Positions 53,401 through 60,093 of a stretch of 64,000 nucleotides of DNA are shown piece after piece. Each line of letters starts with the position of its first letter. The first letter of the stretch is position 1. The notes under the pieces were generated by a model, which did no database searches, was not told the origin of the DNA, and saw only the letters and a list, made by a program, of their open reading frames with translations. A program made the position numbers and the translations under genes. Location: the NCBI RefSeq assembly GCF_024171995.1, contig NZ_JAMTCT010000015.1, positions 62,001 through 126,000 of the forward strand, read 5' to 3'. Source of the stretch: Promicromonospora umidemergens (GTDB lineage: Bacteria > Actinomycetota > Actinomycetes > Actinomycetales > Cellulomonadaceae).

Positions 53401-54462
53401 CTACAGAACGCGCGCGGTCCATTTCGGCGTGCCGAACTTCGACTCCACCAGCTCGCCGGCGAGCCCCCACTCCGTGGGGGTGATCTCGCCGGTCACGGTG
53501 CGGTACCGCCCACGGAAGGACGCCTCGAGCGCGTCGATCACCGCTGCCCTGCCGAGCCCGGTCTGGGAGCGCAGCGGGTCGACCCGCTTGTTCGCGCTGC
53601 GCGTGCCCTTGTCGCTGAGCTTCTCGCGCCCGATCCGCAGGACGTCGGTCATCTTGTCCGCGTTCAGGTCGTAGGCCATCGTCGCGTGGTGCAGGACGGC
53701 GCCCCCGGCGAGCCGCTTCTGGGCGGCGCCGGCGATCTTCCCCGCGGGCGAGGCGATGTCGTTGAGCGGCACGTAGGCGGCGTCGATGCCGAGATCGTGC
53801 AGGGCGCCGATCACCCAGTCGTCCAGGAAGGCGTAGGACCGTTCGAAGCTCAGGCCGTCCACGAGCGAGCCCGGCACGTACAGGGAGTACGAGATCGTGT
53901 TGCCGGGCTCCATGAACATGGCGCCGCCCCCGGTGATCCGCCGGATCACGCGGGCCCCGTGCCGCGCGGCACCCTCGACGTCGACCTCGTTGCGCAGGGA
54001 CTGGAACGATCCGATGATCACCGCGGACTCGTCCCACTCCCAGAAGCGGAGGGTCGGCCCACGCCGCCCCGCGCCGAGCTCCTCGGTCAGGACCTGGTCG
54101 AGCGCGACGTTGAGCAGCGGCGACACCGCCGGGGTGCGGACCACCTGGAACTCGTGGTCCTCCCAGGCGGTCGCGTGGCCCAGCGCGCGCCGGGCGGCCA
54201 CGGCCACGGCGTCGGCGTCGAAACCGACGGCGGTGGCGTCCTTCAGCGCTCCCCGCACCGCCTCGGCGAGCTGGGTCTTCGAGGAGTCGGCGGGCATGCC
54301 GTCGAGGGCCTCCCCCATCGCCTCCAGCGCCTCGTCGGGCTCGAGGAAGAAGTCCCCGCTCACCCTCGTACCCACCAGCCGCCCCGGGGGTTCACCCGCC
54401 TCGACCACGTCGGTCTCGACACGAACCAGCTTTCCGAGTGGAACCTTGTACTCTCCGCGCAC
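53401..54462 (-). CDS. lplA: Lipoate-protein ligase A with a permuted accessory domain
   Basis: 353 aa if the GTG at 54462 is used; an ATG at 54546 would add 28 residues across a 19-bp hairpin, which makes it unlikely. Residues 1-75 ('GEYKVPLGKLVRVETDV', 'RVSGDFFLEPDEAL') look like the small C-terminal accessory domain of LplA. The catalytic BPL/LplA domain follows: 'RFWEWDESAVIIGSFQSLRNEV', 'VIRRITGGGAMFM' and the Lys in 'ASPAGKIAGAAQKRLAGGAVLHH'. E. coli has the reverse order. It adds lipoate to E2 or H proteins. It is not functionally related to the sugar genes beside it. Confidence 0.85.
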   Translation of the reverse strand: MRGEYKVPLGKLVRVETDVVEAGEPPGRLVGTRVSGDFFLEPDEALEAMGEALDGMPADSSKTQLAEAVRGALKDATAVGFDADAVAVAARRALGHATAWEDHEFQVVRTPAVSPLLNVALDQVLTEELGAGRRGPTLRFWEWDESAVIIGSFQSLRNEVDVEGAARHGARVIRRITGGGAMFMEPGNTISYSLYVPGSLVDGLSFERSYAFLDDWVIGALHDLGIDAAYVPLNDIASPAGKIAGAAQKRLAGGAVLHHATMAYDLNADKMTDVLRIGREKLSDKGTRSANKRVDPLRSQTGLGRAAVIDALEASFRGRYRTVTGEITPTEWGLAGELVESKFGTPKWTARVL

Positions 54463-54490
54463 GTGTTCACAGTAGGCGACGGTGCCTGCG

Positions 54491-54546
54491 GTGTCCGACG
54501 TCGGGCCGCGCCTCAGGTACGGAAGGTGCGGCCCGACGTCGGGCAC
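54491..54546. repeat. 19-bp stem hairpin between divergent lplA and the kinase
   Basis: The arms (54491-54509 and 54528-54546) pair over 19 bp with one G-T type mismatch around an 18-base loop and contain CCGACGTCGG. A similar palindrome is the core of the AA10 terminator at 33206-33235. It could be a regulatory hairpin in a 5' leader. Confidence 0.7.
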
Positions 54547-54639
54547 ATCCGCTATTTGGCGAGAAGGCGTGTCAGAACAGACCAGAATTTCCTCCTTTCT
54601 TTAGACAACCTTGCCCTGGTTTCGTGTCAGAATGACCGG

Positions 54640-55770
54640 GTGTCCGAACTCGCACAGGGTATTGATGAAGCGGCGGTCGACGCCTGGGTCGTCGCTCTCG
54701 ACGTAGGCGGCAGTGGCTCGCGCCTTGTCGCCGAATTCGGCAGTTCCACACACCCTGAGCGCATCAGCCTGAGTGGTCGCGCCGTCAAGGTGAACCACCA
54801 CGGCAGCGACGCTCCCGCGGTCGTCGCCTCGCTCTGCCAGTCCTTCAACGCGTGGGCCGCACGCATGGGCCACGACGGGATGAGCGACGGCAGCACCGCA
54901 CCGGTCGCCTCCGCCGCCGTCGGCATCACCGGCCTGACGTCGCTGGTCGAGAAGCCGACCGACGTACACGACATCCTGGCGCGCGAGCTGCGGACCAACC
55001 GCACCGCCGTCGCCGGTGACGCGCTCACCGCCCACCTCGGCGCCCTCAAGGGGCGTGCCGGGGCAGTGCTCTCCGTGGGTACCGGCGCCGTCGCGTTCGG
55101 CTACGACGGCGTGAGCCGCTGGCGTCGCGCGGACGGCTGGGGCCACCTGCTCGGTGACCTCGGAGCCGGCGTCTGGGTCGGTGGCGAGGCGCTGCGCGCC
55201 GCCGGTCGCTACCACGACGGCGCATCTCGCGGCGCCTCGAAGCGCCTTCTGGACGCGGCGGTCGCCAAGTTCGGCCTGATCGAGAGCTGGCCCAACCAGT
55301 TCTACAAGAACGCGGAGCGCGCCCGGCAGCTCGCCTCGATGGCCCCCGAGGTCATCATCGCGGCGGCCGAGGGCGACTCCACCTCGATCCGCATCCTCGA
55401 CGAAGCCGGCCGGCACCTCGCCGACACGCTCTCCAGCGCGCTCGGGCGCGGCATCCCACCGCTCGCCTCCACGACCGGCCGCCTGGTGCAGGAGGAGTCG
55501 CCGCTCACGGTGTCGCTCACCAAGCACCTCTCCGAGGACCGGCCCGACGTCTCGCTCGTGCCGAGCGACGGATCGCCGCTCGACGGCGCACTCCGCCTGG
55601 CCCAGCGCCTGCGTGACGCACCACAGTCCGTCGCCGGTTTCCGCCCGTGGCTCACCATCCGCGCGGACGGCCACCACACCCTCCCCGAGGCCGTCGAGGA
55701 CGTGGGCGCCGCGGACACCCTTGCCGCGAAGCTCTCGGCCACCGACCTGCCCGGTGACGAGCTTCAGTGA
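54640..55770 (+). CDS. BadF/BcrA-type ATPase domain sugar kinase (MurNAc/GlcNAc kinase candidate)
   Basis: 376 aa from a GTG with no clear upstream site. The ASKHA fold is shown by 'ALDVGGSGSRLVAEF' (phosphate 1), 'GITGLTSLVEKP', 'VLSVGTGAVAFGY' (phosphate 2) and 'HLLGDLGAGVWVGGEALRAAG' (the GDxGSG-like loop). BadF-type kinases include N-acetylglucosamine kinases and the MurK MurNAc/GlcNAc kinase. With MurQ, NagZ and an RpiR regulator, phosphorylation of MurNAc or GlcNAc inside the cell is the best reading. Its direct repeats upstream are noted separately. Confidence 0.85.
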   Translation: MSELAQGIDEAAVDAWVVALDVGGSGSRLVAEFGSSTHPERISLSGRAVKVNHHGSDAPAVVASLCQSFNAWAARMGHDGMSDGSTAPVASAAVGITGLTSLVEKPTDVHDILARELRTNRTAVAGDALTAHLGALKGRAGAVLSVGTGAVAFGYDGVSRWRRADGWGHLLGDLGAGVWVGGEALRAAGRYHDGASRGASKRLLDAAVAKFGLIESWPNQFYKNAERARQLASMAPEVIIAAAEGDSTSIRILDEAGRHLADTLSSALGRGIPPLASTTGRLVQEESPLTVSLTKHLSEDRPDVSLVPSDGSPLDGALRLAQRLRDAPQSVAGFRPWLTIRADGHHTLPEAVEDVGAADTLAAKLSATDLPGDELQ

Positions 55771-55881
55771 CCGGCTGTCGTTCACTGACACGTTCCTTCA
55801 CTACTGCGTCACGCCCGGATCCCCGGTACGGGTGTATGTTCTCGACCCCTAGACCCCCCACCACATCCCGGGAGATGCGAC

Positions 55882-56790
55882 ATGACAGGTGACGTCCTCG
55901 TCCGACTCAGGCGCGCACTACCAACGCTGCGACCAGCGGAGGCGAGGGTGGCGCAGACGGTCCTCGACGACCCGAACACTGTCGTCCAGTCCACCATCAC
56001 TGAGCTCGCAGGCCACGCGGACACGTCACAGGCCACGGTCGTGCGCTTCTGCCGCGCCGTGGGCTATGCGGGCTACCCCGAGTTCCGGATCGATCTCGCC
56101 CAGGCGACCAGCCGGCGCGAGGTCGAGATGGAACGCTCCGGCATCGCCGAGGGCGAGATCAACCAGACCGACGACATCGAGGCCGTCGTCTCGAAGATCG
56201 CCTTCCACGAGGCTCGCACCATCGAAGAGACCGCCCGCATGATCGACACCGATGCGATCGAGCAGGTCGCCACGGCCATCTCCGAGGCCAAGCGGGTCGA
56301 CGTCTACGGTGTCGGCTCGTCCAACCTCGCTGCCGCCGACCTCGCGATGAAGCTGCAGCGCATCGGTGTGTTCGTGTTCACCTCCCCCGACCCGCACCAG
56401 CAGCTCGCCTCGTCGGCCCTGCTCGAGCCGGGCAACGTCGCGATCGCCGTCTCGCACTCCGGCCAGACACGGGAGACGAACCAGGCTCTGGAGAACGCCC
56501 GCAAGCGCGGCGCGCTCACCGCGGCGATCACGAACTTCCCGGACGCTCCGATCGGCCTCGTGTCCGACGTCGTCCTGGCGACCACGGCACGCGAGACCCA
56601 GTTCCGGGTCGGGGCCATGTCGAGCCGCATCGCTCAGCTCACGGTCGTGGACTACCTGTTCGTCCGCGTCGCCCAGCGCACGTACGACCGCTCGTCCATC
56701 GCCATCAAGGCGACGTACGAAGCCGTCCGCGACCAGCGCCTCGACCTCGGCAGCCCGAGGCCGGACCGGTCGGCGGCACCGGTCGTCTGA
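55882..56790 (+). CDS. RpiR/MurR-family regulator with a SIS domain
   Basis: 302 aa with a GGGAGAT site. The N-terminal HTH_6 is 'LTRPAEARVAQTVLDDPNTVVQSTITELAGHADTSQATVVRFCRAVGYAGYPEFRIDLAQ'-like, and the SIS domain has 'VDVYGVGSSNLAAADLAMKLQRIG' and 'IAVSHSGQTRETNQALENARKRGA'. It probably senses a sugar phosphate such as MurNAc-6-P or GlcNAc-6-P and represses the divergent operon. It is 111 bp after the kinase and probably cotranscribed. Confidence 0.92.
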   Translation: MTGDVLVRLRRALPTLRPAEARVAQTVLDDPNTVVQSTITELAGHADTSQATVVRFCRAVGYAGYPEFRIDLAQATSRREVEMERSGIAEGEINQTDDIEAVVSKIAFHEARTIEETARMIDTDAIEQVATAISEAKRVDVYGVGSSNLAAADLAMKLQRIGVFVFTSPDPHQQLASSALLEPGNVAIAVSHSGQTRETNQALENARKRGALTAAITNFPDAPIGLVSDVVLATTARETQFRVGAMSSRIAQLTVVDYLFVRVAQRTYDRSSIAIKATYEAVRDQRLDLGSPRPDRSAAPVV

Positions 56791-56804
56791 CCCAGGCAGC
56801 TGGG

Positions 56805-56836
56805 CCGGGACGGACCTCTGGCGAGGTCCGTCCCGG
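56805..56836. terminator. Bidirectional terminator
   Basis: A 14-bp perfect stem, CCGGGACGGACCTC and its complement, with a TGGC loop, between the convergent rpiR-like gene and cimA. Confidence 0.88.
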
Positions 56837-56841
56837 CGCCC

Positions 56842-58473
56842 TCAGGGGCGGGGTTCCACGCCCGACTTCAGGAGGCCGTACACGTACGCCTCGGTAACCG
56901 CCTCCCAGGCCGCCTCGACGACGTTGGGGCCCACGCCGACCGTGGACCAGGAGTGCTCCCCGTCGGAGGTGTCGATAAGGACCCGGGTGATCGCGTCGGT
57001 GCCGAGCTCCGTGTCGAGGATGCGCACCTTGAAGTCGATGAGCTCGAACCGGGCGAGCTCCGGGTAGACCCGGGACAGGGCCGTGCGCAAGGCCTGGTCC
57101 AGCGCGTTGACCGGGCCGTTCCCCTCCCCCGTCGTCACGATGCGCTCGCCGCCCGCCCGGATCTTGACGGTCGCCTCGGCCACGGCGACCGCGTCGGGCG
57201 CGTGGACCGACGGCGGCGCCGCGCCCGCTGGGACGGTCTCGATGATGGTCCGCCACGACTCGACCGTGTAGAACTCCGGCCGGCGACCCAGCTCGGACCG
57301 CAGCAGGAGCTCGAACGACGCGTCGGCCGCCTCGTAGGTGTAGCCGGCGGCCTCGTCGTCCTTCACCCGGTTCGTGACCCGCGACAGCAGCTCGCCCTGG
57401 CCGGCGAGGTCGAAGCCCAGCTCCCGGCCCTTGAGCTCGATCGAGGCGCGGCCCGCCATGTCCGAGACCAGCATCCGCATGTCGTTGCCGACCAGGGTGG
57501 GGTCGGTGTGCTGGTACATGTCCGGGTCCACGCGGATGGCGCTGGCGTGCAGCCCGCCCTTGTGCGCGAACGCGCTCGCCCCGACGTACGGCTGGCGCGC
57601 GAACGGCGAGATGTTCGTGATCTCGCTGATCGCGTGCGAGATCCGCGCGGCTTCCCGCAGGCCGCCGTCGGCCAGGAGGGACATGCCGCCCTTCAGCTCG
57701 AGGTTGGCGACGACCGTGACGAGGTCGGCGTTGCCGGTGCGCTCGCCGTACCCGTTGATCGTGCCCTGCACGTGCGTGGCGCCCGCCTCGACGGCGGCGA
57801 GCGAGTTCGCGACGGCGCAGCCGCTGTCGTTGTGCGCGTGCACGCCGAGCAGCTGTCCTGACCCGACCGGGACCGCGGCCCGCAGCTCGTGCACGATCTC
57901 GCCGACCCACGCCGGCAGCATGCCCCCGTTGGTGTCGCAGAGCGTGACCACCTCTGCGCCCGCGTCGAACGCGGCGGTGACGGCGCTCCGCGCGTACTCG
58001 GCGTCGTGCCGGTAGCCGTCGAAGAAGTGCTCGGCGTCGAGGACGACGCGACGGCCCTCCGCGACGAGGAAGCCGACGGTGTCGGCGATCATCGCGAGGT
58101 TCTCGGCGCGGGTCGTCTTCAGCGCGCGCTCCACGTGCCGCGCGTCCGACTTGGCCACGAGCGTCACGACGGGTGTCGCGGCGTCGAGCAGGGCGCGCAC
58201 CTGCGGGTCGTCGCCCGCGCGGACGCCCGCACGCCGGGTCGCCCCGAACGCGGTGAGCACCGCGTTCTTGAGGGTGAGCTCGGTGGCGGCGCGGGCGAAG
58301 AAGTCGGTGTCCTTGGGGACCGCGCCCGGCCAGCCGCCCTCGATGTAGCCGACGCCGAGCTCGTCGAGGAGAGCCGCGATCGCGAGCTTGTCGGAGACGG
58401 AGAGGCTCATGCCCTCCTGCTGCGCGCCGTCGCGCAACGTCGTGTCGTACACCTGGAACGAGGCGGTGGTCAT
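56842..58473 (-). CDS. cimA: (R)-citramalate synthase
   Basis: 543 aa from the ATG of MTTASFQVYDTTLRDG, which has a GGGAGCAT site. It condenses pyruvate with acetyl-CoA, the first step of the isoleucine pathway by way of citramalate. The HMGL-like barrel has 'YDTTLRDGAQQEG', 'EGGWPGAVPKDTDFFARA', the metal His pair 'GVHAHNDSGCAVAN' and 'GTINGYGERTGNADL'. The C-terminal LeuA allosteric domain ('LIDFKVRILDTELGTDAITRVLIDTSDG') gives isoleucine feedback. Its leader has an attenuator-like structure. Confidence 0.95.
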   Translation of the reverse strand: MTTASFQVYDTTLRDGAQQEGMSLSVSDKLAIAALLDELGVGYIEGGWPGAVPKDTDFFARAATELTLKNAVLTAFGATRRAGVRAGDDPQVRALLDAATPVVTLVAKSDARHVERALKTTRAENLAMIADTVGFLVAEGRRVVLDAEHFFDGYRHDAEYARSAVTAAFDAGAEVVTLCDTNGGMLPAWVGEIVHELRAAVPVGSGQLLGVHAHNDSGCAVANSLAAVEAGATHVQGTINGYGERTGNADLVTVVANLELKGGMSLLADGGLREAARISHAISEITNISPFARQPYVGASAFAHKGGLHASAIRVDPDMYQHTDPTLVGNDMRMLVSDMAGRASIELKGRELGFDLAGQGELLSRVTNRVKDDEAAGYTYEAADASFELLLRSELGRRPEFYTVESWRTIIETVPAGAAPPSVHAPDAVAVAEATVKIRAGGERIVTTGEGNGPVNALDQALRTALSRVYPELARFELIDFKVRILDTELGTDAITRVLIDTSDGEHSWSTVGVGPNVVEAAWEAVTEAYVYGLLKSGVEPRP

Positions 58474-58528
58474 CGATGCTCCCAACGATGTGTCTGGCGA
58501 TGTGGCCGAGGCCGGGGCTTCAGCCAAC

Positions 58529-58558
58529 AAAAAAAGACCTTCCGAGTGTGGAAGGTCT
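58529..58558 (-). terminator. Intrinsic terminator in the cimA leader (attenuator)
   Basis: Read on the minus strand, AGACCTTCC-N6-GGAAGGTCT followed by seven T. It is the only terminator in the window with a full T-tract. It lies 56 bp upstream of the cimA ATG and so would stop transcription before the gene. Confidence 0.9.
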
Positions 58559-58560
58559 GC

Positions 58561-58586
58561 GCGTCCGGTGGGGTGTCGCCGGACGC
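58561..58586 (-). promoter_or_regulatory. Second hairpin in the cimA leader
   Basis: GCGTCCGG pairs with CCGGACGC around a 10-base loop. It begins right after the leader stop codon and ends 2 bases before the terminator. It is a candidate pause or anti-terminator hairpin. Confidence 0.6.
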
Positions 58587-58587
58587 G

Positions 58588-58635
58588 CTAAGAAATGATG
58601 ATCACCTGTCGCGGGGTGGAGCGCGGGGTCGTCAT
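58588..58635 (-). CDS. cimA leader peptide (attenuation)
   Basis: 15 aa, MTTPRSTPRQVIIIS. Four branched-chain codons, Val-Ile-Ile-Ile, precede the last Ser and the TAG, and a hairpin plus terminator follow. This is the layout of translation-coupled attenuation of branched-chain amino acid genes. An in-frame ATG at 58644 (MTG before MTT) is an alternative start. If a CACGAT at 58643-58648 is the -10 box, the transcript would be leaderless from 58635. Confidence 0.75.
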   Translation of the reverse strand: MTTPRSTPRQVIIIS

Positions 58636-58693
58636 GCCGGTCATCGTGCCACAGCGGGGCGGCTCACGGTAGTGGTGTCCAGATCCGCTGCCG

Positions 58694-58748
58694 TTGACAA
58701 GACGTACTTACTCGGTAAGTATTCGGTCGAACGTAGTTACCCAGTAAC
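58694..58748 (+). promoter_or_regulatory. PadR promoter with two operator-like palindromes
   Basis: TTGACA at 58694-58699 fits a -35 box; AAGTAT about 17 bp later could be the -10. A perfect palindrome TACTTAC-TCG-GTAAGTA (58705-58721) covers the -10 region, and a second, GTTAC-CCA-GTAAC (58736-58748), is downstream. The first palindrome overlaps the promoter, as expected for PadR autorepression. Confidence 0.7.
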
Positions 58749-58774
58749 CAATCGATCGCTGGAAGCGGGGCCGC

Positions 58775-59374
58775 ATGTCGATCCGTCAAGGGTTCCTCGC
58801 ACTGCTCAGCGAGCAGCCGATGCACGGCTACCAGCTGCGTCAGGAGTTCGAACGTCGCACGGGCGGCGCGTGGCCGCTCAACATCGGGCAGGCGTACACC
58901 ACGCTCGCGCGCCTGCAGCGGGACGGTCTCGTCGCTCCTGTCACGGGCAGCACCGAGGACTCGCCCGAGCAGTTCCGCCTCACCAACGACGGCGCTGCCC
59001 AGGCTCGGGTCTGGTGGGACACCGCCGTCGGGCGCGAGAAGCCGGGTCGCGACGAGCTGGCCATCAAGCTCGCCCTCGCGGTCACGGTCGCAGGGGTGGA
59101 CGTCGCCGCCGTCGTGCGACGGCAGCGCGACGAGACGCTCCGCGCCCTCAGGGCCCTCACGAGGCAGAAGCGAGACCTCGACCCACGTACCGACCTGGCC
59201 CACTCCCTCGTGCTGGAGTCCCAGGTCTTCGCCGCGGAGGCAGAGGTGCGGTGGCTGGACCACGTCGAGGCCTCGGTCGCGGCGTACGCACCGGTGCCGA
59301 CCGATGCGGCGACCCGCAGGAGCGGCACGACGACGAAGCCCACCCGGGCACTGACGAAGGAGAACGAGCGATGA
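58775..59374 (+). CDS. PadR-family transcriptional regulator
   Basis: 199 aa. The PadR winged helix is 'MSIRQGFLALLSEQPMHGYQLRQEFERRTGGAWPLNIGQAYTTLARLQRDGLVAPV'. The C-terminal coiled helix 'RRQRDETLRALRALTRQKRDL' serves dimerisation. The stop overlaps the ABC ATPase start by 4 bp (ATGA), so regulator and transporter are one operon. PadR repressors control drug or peptide efflux pumps. Confidence 0.93.
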   Translation: MSIRQGFLALLSEQPMHGYQLRQEFERRTGGAWPLNIGQAYTTLARLQRDGLVAPVTGSTEDSPEQFRLTNDGAAQARVWWDTAVGREKPGRDELAIKLALAVTVAGVDVAAVVRRQRDETLRALRALTRQKRDLDPRTDLAHSLVLESQVFAAEAEVRWLDHVEASVAAYAPVPTDAATRRSGTTTKPTRALTKENER

Positions 59375-60093
59375 CCGTCCCGCTAGAGCTGAAGGGCGTC
59401 ACCCGTGTCCATGGACGCGGCGCGGGCGAGGTGCATGCCCTGCGCGGCATCGACCTGACGGTCCGCGAAGGCGAGCTGGTGGCGGTCATGGGGCCGTCCG
59501 GGTCGGGCAAGTCCAGCCTGCTGAACGTCGCGGGCGGCCTGGACACCCCGACGTCGGGCAGCGTGCGCGTGGCCGGTACGGACATCGCACGCCTGGGGGC
59601 GCGCGAGCGCGCCGCCGTACGGCGGCGCGACGTCGGCTTCGTGTTCCAGGACCTCAACCTCGTACCCGCGCTCACCGCGGTGGAGAACGTGGCGCTCCCC
59701 CTGGAGCTGGACGGCGTGCGTCCGGGCGCCGCTCGGGCCGACGCCGAGGCCGCGCTCGCCGAGGTCGGGCTGTCCGAGGCGGCGAACCGGTTCCCGGAGG
59801 ACCTGTCGGGCGGTCAGCAGCAGCGCGTCGCGATCGCGCGCGCCCTGGTGGGGCGGCGGCGGCTGGTGCTGGCGGACGAGCCGACCGGAGCGCTCGACTC
59901 CGTGACCGGCGAAGCCGTGATGCGCCTCCTTCGCGCGCGCGTCGACGCCGGTGCAGCGGGACTGCTCGTCACGCACGACGCGCGGTACGCGGCGTGGGCG
60001 GACCGTACGGTGCACCTGCGCGACGGCTTTGTGGCGGGGACCGACGGCGGGCTCGGCGCGGACCTCGACGAGCTGCAGGGAGCTGGCGCATGA
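59371..60093 (+). CDS. ABC transporter ATPase (MacB/LolD type)
   Basis: 240 aa. Walker A is 'GPSGSGKSSLLNVAGGLD', the Q-loop 'VGFVFQDLNLVPALTAVENV', the signature 'DLSGGQQQRVAIARAL' and Walker B 'RLVLADEPTGALDS', with the H-loop 'LLVTHDARY'. It energises the FtsX-type permease that follows, which it overlaps by ATGA. Confidence 0.96.
   Translation: MTVPLELKGVTRVHGRGAGEVHALRGIDLTVREGELVAVMGPSGSGKSSLLNVAGGLDTPTSGSVRVAGTDIARLGARERAAVRRRDVGFVFQDLNLVPALTAVENVALPLELDGVRPGAARADAEAALAEVGLSEAANRFPEDLSGGQQQRVAIARALVGRRRLVLADEPTGALDSVTGEAVMRLLRARVDAGAAGLLVTHDARYAAWADRTVHLRDGFVAGTDGGLGADLDELQGAGA

Noticed and set aside
53356-54639. Long in-frame extension of the sugar kinase upstream of 54640
   Set aside because: It covers lplA on the other strand and its residues show no domain; the family N-terminus begins around the GTG at 54640.
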